From an uncultured Eubacteriales bacterium (GTDB lineage: Bacteria > Bacillota > Clostridia > Oscillospirales > CAG-272), in contig CAKXXW010000026.1 of the NCBI GenBank assembly GCA_934378145.1, forward strand, positions 1 through 22,047: a stretch of DNA of 22,047 bases, given 5' to 3'. Positions 16,326 through 22,047 of this stretch are shown piece after piece. Made by a program: the position numbers and the translations under genes. Numbering within the stretch: the stretch's first letter is position 1; each line of letters starts with the position of its first letter. Under the pieces are notes generated by a model. The model ran no database searches, was not told where the DNA came from, and worked only from the letters and a program-made list of their open reading frames with translations.

Positions 16326-16354
16326 TTGTGCAATTAACGATTATACTATATAAT
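16326..16354 (+). promoter_or_regulatory. Sigma-A promoter of lepA
   Basis: TTGTGC (16326-16331) and TATAAT (16349-16354) are 17 nt apart; an overlapping TATACT (16342-16347) is also present. The transcript would start near 16361. That leaves the GGAGGG at 16373-16378 as the only usable ribosome-binding site and favours the ATG at 16383 over the one at 16371. Confidence 0.7.
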
Positions 16355-16382
16355 AGAGGTACATTACACGATGGAGGGCAAT

Positions 16383-18203
16383 ATGCCTAACGAAAGACAG
16401 AAGAAGATCAGGAATTTTTCGATAATAGCACATATCGACCACGGAAAGTCGACCCTTGCCGACAGACTGCTTGAGGCGACCGATACCGTGGCAAAGCGCG
16501 ATATGGAGGAACAGCTGCTTGACAACATGGACCTTGAGCGCGAGAGAGGTATCACCATCAAGGCGCGTGCGGTAAGGCTCAGATATGTTGACCCGTCGGG
16601 AGAGGATTATATCTTCAACCTCATCGACACACCGGGACATGTTGACTTCAACTATGAGGTCTCGCGTTCGCTGAACGCCTGTGAGGGTGCGCTCCTTGTC
16701 GTCGACGCGACGCAGGGGATCGAGGCGCAGACCCTCGCAAACGCCTATCTTGCCGCCGACGCGGGGCTTGAGATACTTCCGGTCATAAATAAGATAGACC
16801 TTCCGTCCGCCGATGTCGAGGGCGTCAGAAACGAGATAGAGGATGTCATAGGTATCCCCGCAGAGGGCTGTCCGGCGATCTCGGCAAAGCAGGGACTCAA
16901 TATCGCCGATGTCCTTGAGGATGTGGCGAAAAATGTTCCCGCGCCGGGAGGCGACGAGGAGGCTCCGCTGAAGGCGCTCATATTCGACTCCTATTACGAC
17001 AGCTATCTCGGCGTCGTGGTCTATGTGAGGATTATAGACGGGAGCGTGGCGTCGGGCGACAAAATAATGATGATGAGCAACGGGCAGACCTATGATGTCG
17101 TCGATGTCGGTTATATGGAGCCTTTCGGGCTGTCGAAGGCTGACAGGATCTACGCCGGAGAGGTCGGATATATCACCGCGAGCATCAAGAGTGTCGGCGA
17201 TACACGGGTCGGCGATACCGTGACCCTTGCGAATCGCAGGGCGGACAAGGCGCTGCCGGGCTTCAAGCAGGCAAAGCCCATGGTCTACGCCGGTATCTAT
17301 CCCGCCGACGGAGCGAGGTACGGCGATCTTCGCGATGCACTTGAAAAACTGCTTCTGAACGATGCGGCGCTCGTTTTCGAGCCGGAGACTTCGATAGCTC
17401 TCGGCTTCGGATTCAGGTGCGGCTTCCTCGGACTTCTCCATATGGAGATAATCGAAGAGAGGCTGGAGAGAGAGTTCAACCTTGACCTTATCACGACGGC
17501 GCCGAGTGTTATCTATGAGGTCAAAATGCGCAACGGCGAGCTTCGTAAGATCGACAACCCGTCGAATTTCCCGTCGCCCGATGAGATAGAGTATGCCGCC
17601 GAGCCGATAGTCGAGGCGCATATAATCACTCCGGTGGACTATGTGGGCGGACTTATGGATATATGCCAGGAGCGCCGCGGGACATTTGTCGATATGAAAT
17701 ACCTTGACAAGACGAGGGTCGACCTTCACTACGAGCTTCCGCTGAACGAGATAATCTATGACTTTTTCGATGCGCTGAAGAGCCGTTCGCGCGGATACGC
17801 ATCGCTTGATTACGAGATAAAGGAATATCGTCCGTCGAAGCTCCAGAAGCTCGACTTCCTTCTCAACGGGGAGCAGGTCGACGCACTTTCGTTTATAGTT
17901 CACGAGGACAAGGCATACGCCCGCGCCAGAAGGATCGCCGAGCGGCTCAAGGATAACATCCCGCGCCAGCTCTTCGAGATCCCGATACAGGCGGCGGTCG
18001 GCGGAAGGATCATTGCCCGCGAGACGGTCAAGGCTATGCGCAAGGATGTTCTTGCGAAGTGCTACGGCGGCGACATCACGAGGAAGAAGAAGCTGCTTGA
18101 GAAGCAGAAGGAGGGCAAGAAGAAGATGCGCCAGCTCGGCAGTGTTCAGATCTCGCCCGAGGCATTTATGGCGGTACTCAAGCTCGACTCCTCGGATCAG
18201 TAA
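16383..18203 (+). CDS. lepA: Elongation factor 4 (LepA), ribosome back-translocation GTPase
   Basis: The product is 606 aa, the usual LepA length. It has AHIDHGKST (16-24), the effector segment RERGITIK (53-60), DTPGH (82-86) and NKID (136-139), then the EF-G-like domains and the LepA-specific C-terminal region ending at about KLDSSDQ, including GGDITRKKKLLEKQKEGKKK. LepA binds ribosomes and affects translocation and 30S biogenesis. ATG 16383 is preferred because GGAGGG (16373-16378) precedes it and homologues start directly before the RNFSIIAHIDHGK motif; ATG 16371 would add four residues. The stop is followed after 17 nt by the hairpin that opens the second repeat element. The gene is convergent with sigK. 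Confidence 0.97.
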   Translation: MPNERQKKIRNFSIIAHIDHGKSTLADRLLEATDTVAKRDMEEQLLDNMDLERERGITIKARAVRLRYVDPSGEDYIFNLIDTPGHVDFNYEVSRSLNACEGALLVVDATQGIEAQTLANAYLAADAGLEILPVINKIDLPSADVEGVRNEIEDVIGIPAEGCPAISAKQGLNIADVLEDVAKNVPAPGGDEEAPLKALIFDSYYDSYLGVVVYVRIIDGSVASGDKIMMMSNGQTYDVVDVGYMEPFGLSKADRIYAGEVGYITASIKSVGDTRVGDTVTLANRRADKALPGFKQAKPMVYAGIYPADGARYGDLRDALEKLLLNDAALVFEPETSIALGFGFRCGFLGLLHMEIIEERLEREFNLDLITTAPSVIYEVKMRNGELRKIDNPSNFPSPDEIEYAAEPIVEAHIITPVDYVGGLMDICQERRGTFVDMKYLDKTRVDLHYELPLNEIIYDFFDALKSRSRGYASLDYEIKEYRPSKLQKLDFLLNGEQVDALSFIVHEDKAYARARRIAERLKDNIPRQLFEIPIQAAVGGRIIARETVKAMRKDVLAKCYGGDITRKKKLLEKQKEGKKKMRQLGSVQISPEAFMAVLKLDSSDQ

Positions 18204-18220
18204 TTTTTATACAATTAAAG

Positions 18221-18296
18221 GTGAAGACCTCACCCGGAGACAATGCCTGAAAAAAGGTGTTGCCACGGGCGAGGTCTTCACTTTTAGCCTTTTTGA
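18221..18296 (+). terminator. Terminator-like hairpin downstream of lepA; outer end of element copy 2
   Basis: GTGAAGACCTCACCC (18221-18235) pairs with GGGCGAGGTCTTCAC (18267-18281), 15 bp with one A/C mismatch. An inner stem CAATGCCT/AGGTGTTG (18241-18248 with 18256-18263) pairs fully in RNA if two G-U pairs are allowed. A T-rich tail follows (18282-18294). It matches the hairpins bounding copy 1. Confidence 0.65.
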
Positions 18297-18806
18297 AAGT
18301 TTAGGTCAAGCCTTTTGCGGGTGCGACCCGCAGCGTTGAATCGCGGCTTATTCACCGAAAGGTGAGGTCTTCACCCGAAGCGTTTTTGAAAGTTTAGGTC
18401 AAGCCTTTTCAAAGGCTTGCGGAATCCAAAGGCAGAGCCTTTGGTCGCCCTCCGCAGAGGGCGAAACTCCCCTCAACGGCATTTTCTTTTTGCTTAGCTT
18501 TTTCTTTTGTGCCTGCTACAGGCAAAAGAAAAAGCGCCAAACGATTTCCGAGGGTAAACGACCTGTTTGCCAAATAAGCCGGTTAATTTTTTACAGGACG
18601 ATTTTCCTTCCGAAAACATAGACGCTTTTTCTTTGCAAGGAGGACGCGCAAAGAAAAAGCTTTGCAAAAAGAAACGCGGTAAAGGAGCTTTCGCCGCCTG
18701 CGACGCGGCGACGGGGGACGCGGGGCGCTGCCCCTGCACCCTGCAAGCCTTTGAAAAGGCTTGATCCAAACTTCAAAAAGGTTTCGGGTGAAGCCTCCTT
18801 CGGTGA
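18221..18806. repeat. Composite hairpin element, copy 2 (inverted relative to copy 1, non-coding)
   Basis: The 605-base gap between lepA and sigK is filled by a second copy of the element, in opposite orientation to 8303-8825. The arms are 18388-18536 and 18623-18774 around a conserved centre at about 18537-18622. Hairpins: 18400-18419, 18426-18444, 18446-18463 and 18497-18535 in the left arm; 18744-18763, 18722-18734 and 18692-18710 in the right arm, plus its A/T-rich hairpin. The left side carries extra sequence at 18221-18350, a partial repeat of the arm start: 27 nt at 18290-18316 recur exactly at 18383-18409. The right end reaches within a few bases of the sigK stop. Short open frames on both strands here reflect the repeat and are not called as genes. 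Confidence 0.85.
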
Positions 18807-18808
18807 TG

Positions 18809-19492
18809 CTATGTTTTCATCTTTTCGGCGAGCTTTTCAAGAGCGCTTTTCTCGATCCGGCTGACATACGAACGCGAAATGTTCAGCATTGCCGCGACCT
18901 CGCGCTGAGTGAGAGGCTTCCTTCCGTTCAGCCCGTAGCGCAGCTCTATTATCCGCCTTTCCCGCTCGGAAAGAGTCGTGTAGACAAGCCTTACCGCCCG
19001 CCGCGAGAGTGTCATCCTGTCTATATCCTCGTCGGAGGTGTCCTCCGCGGCGATGACATCTATGTAGGTCAGCGGGTTTCCGTCGCGGTCGACATCTATC
19101 GTCTCGTTTATCGAGACCTCGTTCGAGAGCTTCTTCTGCGAGCGCAGATACATAAGTATCTCATTCTGTATGCACTTCGCCGCGTAGGTCGCAAAACGCA
19201 CTCCCGCCGCCGTTTTGTAGGTGTCGACCGCCTTTGTAAGACCTATCGAGCCTATTGAGATAAGGTCTTCCTGATTTCTCACGCTTGAGTAGTATTTCCT
19301 CACGATATGTGACACAAGGCGAAGGTTGTGAAGGATCAGCTCCTGCCGCGCGTCCTCGTCGCCGAGCGCCTTTTTGCGGAAACATTCGGCTTCTCTCTCC
19401 TTCGTGAGCGGAGGAGGGAAGCTCATCGGCGTTCCGATGCCGAGGATCAGGTGCGAGAGCCTTGAAAATACCGATAAAATATAAGCAAGCAA
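18809..19492 (-). CDS. sigK: Sporulation sigma factor SigK (pro-sigma-K)
   Basis: The product is 227 aa. It matches sigma-K closely: FPPPLTKEREAECFRKKALGDEDARQELILHNLRLVSHIV (about 25-64), region 2 with EDLISIGSIGLTKAVDTY, and region 4 with a helix-turn-helix TQREVAAMLNISRSYVSRIEKSAL near the C-terminus. Sigma-K directs late mother-cell transcription during sporulation. The first 20-odd hydrophobic residues (MLAYILSVFSRLSHLILGIG) look like the pro-sequence cleaved by SpoIVFB in Bacillus. The gene is intact, not split by a skin-type element. The start is TTG 19492, with GGGGGTGG about 4 nt upstream; that site forms the 3' arm of a strong hairpin. Its 3' end borders the repeat element. A general sigma-70 role is unlikely given the SigK-specific N-terminus. 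Confidence 0.9.
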   Translation of the reverse strand: MLAYILSVFSRLSHLILGIGTPMSFPPPLTKEREAECFRKKALGDEDARQELILHNLRLVSHIVRKYYSSVRNQEDLISIGSIGLTKAVDTYKTAAGVRFATYAAKCIQNEILMYLRSQKKLSNEVSINETIDVDRDGNPLTYIDVIAAEDTSDEDIDRMTLSRRAVRLVYTTLSERERRIIELRYGLNGRKPLTQREVAAMLNISRSYVSRIEKSALEKLAEKMKT

Positions 19493-19494
19493 AA

Positions 19495-19559
19495 AACCAC
19501 CCCCGCCGTACTTTCTTCACCGATATGGTCGGTGTCAGGGAAAGTATATGCGGCGGGGG
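19495..19559 (-). promoter_or_regulatory. Long hairpin covering the sigK ribosome-binding site (terminator, attenuator or promoter region)
   Basis: On the - strand, CCCCCGCCG pairs with CGGCGGGGG as a 9-bp outer stem, ACTTTC with GAAAGT inside it, and ACCGA with TCGGT at the tip. The 3' arm contains the sigK Shine-Dalgarno and is followed by a run of T that ends in the TTG start codon, so it also looks like a terminator for the upstream ABM gene. The 5' arm contains CATATACT (19550-19543), similar to a sigma-E -10 box. If transcription of sigK starts just after it, the hairpin cannot form in the sigK mRNA. Confidence 0.5.
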
Positions 19560-19577
19560 ATACGCTTTTGCCTGTCC

Positions 19578-19871
19578 TCAGTCAAAAGCCGCGGGCGTGG
19601 TCTTTATCGCGCGGCGGGGCGAGTTCATATAAGAGGCGACCTCGTCACGCCATGCCTTGTAGTGGGCGGTCTCCTTGTGAGCTTTTGCGCCTTCTTCGTC
19701 GGCATAGACCTCGAAGAGTACGAACTGCGTCGGGTCAGAATCGTCCTGAAGAATATCGAAGCGGACATTTTTAGGTTCTTTTCTCGAGCAATCGTGATTT
19801 TTTACGCTCGCCGCACGGAACGCCTCGACGCAATCGGGCTTCACATCGACGAATACAAGGGTTGCTGTCAT
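19578..19871 (-). CDS. ABM-fold (antibiotic biosynthesis monooxygenase) family protein
   Basis: The product is 97 aa, the full length of a single ABM domain, a small dimeric ferredoxin-like fold. The conserved pattern is clear: LVFVDVKPDCVEAFRAASVKN, then EPKNVRFDILQDDSDPTQFVLFEVYADEEGAKAHKETAHYKAW and a closing SPRRAIKTT. It is close to the LsrG/YgiN-like group, which includes quinol monooxygenases and enzymes acting on autoinducer-2 phosphate; the substrate here cannot be decided. ATG 19871 has GGAGG about 8 nt upstream. It has a consensus promoter at 19911-19939 and appears to be transcribed alone, ending at the hairpin before sigK. It is divergent from rlmA. Confidence 0.88.
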   Translation of the reverse strand: MTATLVFVDVKPDCVEAFRAASVKNHDCSRKEPKNVRFDILQDDSDPTQFVLFEVYADEEGAKAHKETAHYKAWRDEVASYMNSPRRAIKTTPAAFD

Positions 19872-19910
19872 TATGTTTTCCTCCGTTAATTCAATGAAAA
19901 TTCCGCAATC

Positions 19911-19939
19911 ATTATAGCTCCTGACGCGCTCTCTGTCAA
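19911..19939 (-). promoter_or_regulatory. Consensus sigma-A promoter of the ABM gene
   Basis: On the - strand, TTGACA (19939-19934) and TATAAT (19916-19911) are separated by 17 nt, a perfect housekeeping match. The expected start is near 19904, about 33 nt before the ATG. Confidence 0.88.
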
Positions 19940-19967
19940 TTGTTTCTGAAAACTTCGTGATAATTAC

Positions 19968-19996
19968 TTGAAATCATCACACAGTTAAGTTATAAT
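19968..19996 (+). promoter_or_regulatory. Sigma-A promoter of the rlmA-glycosyltransferase-ABC unit
   Basis: TTGAAA (19968-19973) and TATAAT (19991-19996) are 17 nt apart; another TATAAT occurs at 20005-20010. Transcription should begin near 20003, about 26 nt before ATG 20029. It is divergent from the ABM promoter, with 28 nt between the two -35 boxes. Confidence 0.82.
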
Positions 19997-20028
19997 AATT
20001 CTATTATAATAAGTTACAGGACGGAAAA

Positions 20029-20841
20029 ATGACCGATAAGATTATTGATACTCTTGAATGTCCGCTCTGCGGCAGCGCTTTTTCACTGACCGAAAACGGA
20101 AAAAGCCTTGTGTGCGAAGGGGCGCGGCACCATTGCTGGGACATAGCCTCGGGCGGGTTTGTGAACTTCTGCGGCTCGCGCGGAGGGGACTCAAAGGAAG
20201 CCGTCGCGGCACGAAGGGATTTTTTGTCTCTCGGGTGCTACAAACCGCTCGCCGACAGGATCGCAGGGATACTCGGTACGCTTGCACCCGAAGAGCCGGT
20301 CTGTGACGCCGGATGCGGTGAAGGCTACTATTCCGAGGCGATAGCTCGCGGCGGCCACAGCGTTTTCGGCTTCGATCTGTCGCGTCCGGCGGTATCTGCG
20401 GCTGCAAAACGAAGACTGCCTGACTCTTTCTTCTCGGTCGCGGGCATAAACGGGATGCCGGTGCGCGGGGGCAGCTTCGGCGGACTTGTGAACGTCTTCG
20501 CTCCCTGCTTTGAGGACGAATTTTCGCGCGTGCTGAAGACGGGAGGGATAATGATCCTTGCCGGAGCGGGTGCGAGGCACCTTTACGAGCTGAAGGCTGC
20601 GATATATGACGAGCCGAACGAGAACACGGTGCGTGCCGACCTTCCGACGCGCCTCACATTTCTCGGGAGAGAAGAGCTGACTTACCGTTTTTCGCTTGAG
20701 CGGCAGGAGGACATCCGTGCGCTTTTTGCCATGACGCCCTATTATTACCGCACATCGTTTTCGGATGCGGGAAGGCTCGCCTCCTATGACCGGCTCGATG
20801 TGACGGCGGACTTTGAAATTTATATATACAGGAAAGATTGA
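20029..20841 (+). CDS. rlmA: 23S rRNA (guanine-N1)-methyltransferase, RlmA family
   Basis: The product is 270 aa, the normal length. An N-terminal zinc-ribbon-like segment has Cys11, Cys14, Cys29 and His34/His35, followed by the family's GGFVNF and GDSKEAVAARRDFLSLGCYKPLAD block (about 42-76). The SAM-binding site is VCDAGCGEGYYS (91-102). The family methylates a guanine in helix 35 of 23S rRNA using S-adenosylmethionine; in some Gram-positives the relative TlrB gives tylosin resistance. I cannot decide between the G745 and G748 types. A purine-rich AGGACGG precedes ATG 20029. It is the first gene of a + strand unit, 12 nt before the glycosyltransferase gene. Confidence 0.88.
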   Translation: MTDKIIDTLECPLCGSAFSLTENGKSLVCEGARHHCWDIASGGFVNFCGSRGGDSKEAVAARRDFLSLGCYKPLADRIAGILGTLAPEEPVCDAGCGEGYYSEAIARGGHSVFGFDLSRPAVSAAAKRRLPDSFFSVAGINGMPVRGGSFGGLVNVFAPCFEDEFSRVLKTGGIMILAGAGARHLYELKAAIYDEPNENTVRADLPTRLTFLGREELTYRFSLERQEDIRALFAMTPYYYRTSFSDAGRLASYDRLDVTADFEIYIYRKD

Positions 20842-20853
20842 AAGGCACCTAAG

Positions 20854-21564
20854 ATGAAATTCTCACTTTGTATTCCGATGTATAATGAGACCTCGGTCAT
20901 CGAGGCAACGGCAAGGACTCTCAGCGACTATATGCAGAAAAATTTTGACGATTACGAGATAATTTTTTCGGATGACGGAAGCCGTGACGGGAGTGCAGAA
21001 CTTGTGCGCTCGCTCGGACTGCAGAATGTCCGCGTCGTCGGGTATGAGCAGAACCGAGGGAAGGGCTGTGCCGTCCGCACGGGAATACTTGCCGCGACGG
21101 GCGATGTTGTTATGTTTACCGATGCCGACCTTGCCTACGGGACGGGGGTCATACGCGAGGTAGCCGATATTTTCGCGAATAAGCCGACCGATGTTGTGAT
21201 AGGCTCGCGAAATCTTCATCCCGACGGGTACGAGGGCTATACCTTCATCAGAAAGATCGCGTCGAAGGCTTATATAAAGATCCTCTGTATCGTCGGCGGA
21301 CTTAAGCTCTCCGACTCGCAGACGGGCTGCAAGGCTTTCTCGGCAAAGGCGGCGAAGGACATTTTCAGCCGGTGCGAGACCGATGGCTTTGCTTTTGACT
21401 TTGAGGTCATCCTCTGGGCGCAGAAGCTCGGCTACCGCTTCACCGAGCTGCCTGTAAAGATAATAAATCATCGCGAATCGAAGGTCAGGGTGCTTCGTGA
21501 CGCATTCAGAATGCTCCGCGACCTTCGCAAAATAAAGAAACGGGTAAAAAAGGCGGAAGTCTGA
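20854..21564 (+). CDS. Family 2 glycosyltransferase, dolichyl/polyprenyl-phosphate hexose synthase-like
   Basis: The product is 236 aa, a single GT-A domain with no membrane helix: SLCIPMYNE (4-12), the nucleotide-binding SDDGSRDGS (39-47), NRGKG (67-71), the metal-binding DAD (90-92), GSRN (117-120) and TGCKAFS (about 158-164). This set fits the DPM1/ALG5-like branch that moves a sugar from a nucleotide sugar to a polyprenyl phosphate at the cytoplasmic face of the membrane. The sugar and pathway are not evident. The start is ATG 20854 with AAAGG upstream. It lies between rlmA and an ABC ATPase gene, all on the same strand with short gaps, but no functional link among the three is obvious. 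Confidence 0.88.
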   Translation: MKFSLCIPMYNETSVIEATARTLSDYMQKNFDDYEIIFSDDGSRDGSAELVRSLGLQNVRVVGYEQNRGKGCAVRTGILAATGDVVMFTDADLAYGTGVIREVADIFANKPTDVVIGSRNLHPDGYEGYTFIRKIASKAYIKILCIVGGLKLSDSQTGCKAFSAKAAKDIFSRCETDGFAFDFEVILWAQKLGYRFTELPVKIINHRESKVRVLRDAFRMLRDLRKIKKRVKKAEV

Positions 21565-21588
21565 GTTTTCCGCAAGAAGGAGATAAAA

Positions 21589-22047
21589 TTGCTTTACTTA
21601 AACAATATCGTAAAGAAATACGAGACGGCGGGTTCGACGGTCGAGGCGCTCAAGGGCATCAGCGTCGGCTTCCGCAACAGCGAATTCGTGGCGATACTCG
21701 GTCCCTCCGGGTGCGGTAAGACCACGCTGCTCAACATTATCGGCGGACTTGACCGCTACACCTCCGGCGATCTTGTTATAAACGGCAGGTCGACGAAGGA
21801 ATACCGTGACGCCGATTGGGATTCTTACAGGAACCATTCGATAGGCTTCGTCTTTCAGTCCTACAACCTTATCCCGCACCAGAGCGTGCTTGCGAATGTC
21901 GAGCTGGCGCTCACTCTCTCGGGCGTCGGAAGGGAAGAGCGCCGCCGCCGCGCGGCTGATGCGCTGAAAGCCGTCGGACTCGGCGACCAGCTCCACAAGA
22001 AGCCGGGGCAGATGTCGGGCGGTCAGATGCAGAGGGTTGCGATAGCC
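21589..22047 (+). CDS. ABC transporter ATP-binding protein, MacB/LolD-like (5' part, cut by window end)
   Basis: The reading frame is open for 153 codons to the end of the window with no stop, so the gene is incomplete here. It starts at TTG 21589, with AAGGAG (21577-21582) 6 nt upstream. The Walker A motif GPSGCGKTT is at 38-46, the Q-loop FQSYNLIPHQSVLANVEL lies near residues 88-105, and the signature MSGGQMQRVAIA is at the truncated end. The sequence is of the MacB/LolD/FtsE group of ATPases, which power export or membrane-remodelling permeases of the FtsX/MacB type. The permease may be fused or encoded next, outside the window. It lies 24 nt after the glycosyltransferase gene. Confidence 0.92.
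   Translation, partial: MLYLNNIVKKYETAGSTVEALKGISVGFRNSEFVAILGPSGCGKTTLLNIIGGLDRYTSGDLVINGRSTKEYRDADWDSYRNHSIGFVFQSYNLIPHQSVLANVELALTLSGVGREERRRRAADALKAVGLGDQLHKKPGQMSGGQMQRVAIA

Noticed and set aside
16341..17903. 520-codon open frame antisense to lepA
   Set aside because: lepA is unambiguous on the + strand. The antisense frame has no recognisable domain and is a by-product of codon bias; similar antisense frames over obg, the hflK-like gene and the ATPase gene were dropped for the same reason.

Overview
The window is chromosomal DNA from an endospore-forming member of the class Clostridia. An Oscillospiraceae/Ruminococcaceae-like gut lineage is my best guess, inferred rather than shown. 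The evidence is a full-length, uninterrupted sporulation sigma factor SigK, a SPOCS/DUF3794-LysM spore-envelope-type protein, BspA-like leucine-rich-repeat lipoproteins, the linkage of a DUF512 radical-SAM gene to der, and sigma-A promoters with near-consensus boxes. Coding DNA looks moderately GC-rich and several genes use TTG or GTG starts. No rRNA, tRNA, CRISPR array, transposase or phage gene was found.

Layout. (1) 138-8370 (+): an apparent six-gene operon with its own promoter and a terminal hairpin. It encodes two paralogous BspA-type LRR lipoproteins, three consecutive SPFH/prohibitin-family membrane proteins (an HflK homologue with a large extra multi-pass N-terminus, an HflC homologue and a third paralogue), and a P1B-type metal-transporting ATPase. 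(2) 8303-8825: a non-coding element about 0.5 kb long built of nested hairpins. (3) 8831-15081 (-): the SPOCS-LysM gene with a sigma-E-like promoter, then the housekeeping cluster ppa, obg, der and a PDZ/radical-SAM DUF512 gene, transcribed from a perfect sigma-A promoter at 15053-15081. The DUF512 gene has no ATG/GTG/TTG start and appears to begin at ACG. (4) 15097-16295 (-): a Gfo/Idh/MocA oxidoreductase with its own terminator and promoter. (5) 16326-18203 (+): lepA, divergent from it. (6) 18221-18806: a second, inverted copy of the hairpin element. (7) 18809-19871 (-): sigK and an ABM-fold monooxygenase, separated by a long hairpin that contains the sigK ribosome-binding site. (8) 19968-22047 (+): rlmA, a family-2 glycosyltransferase and the 5' part of an ABC-transporter ATPase gene that runs off the end.

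Two things stand out. The SPFH trio with LRR lipoproteins and a metal ATPase looks like a dedicated envelope system: surface lipoproteins, a stacked SPFH membrane assembly and a metal pump, with no FtsH gene in view. The repeated element (8303-8825 and 18221-18806) is a long inverted repeat whose arms each carry the same ordered hairpins. Stem sequences differ between arms while pairing is kept, which points to selection on structure. Both copies lie between convergent genes.
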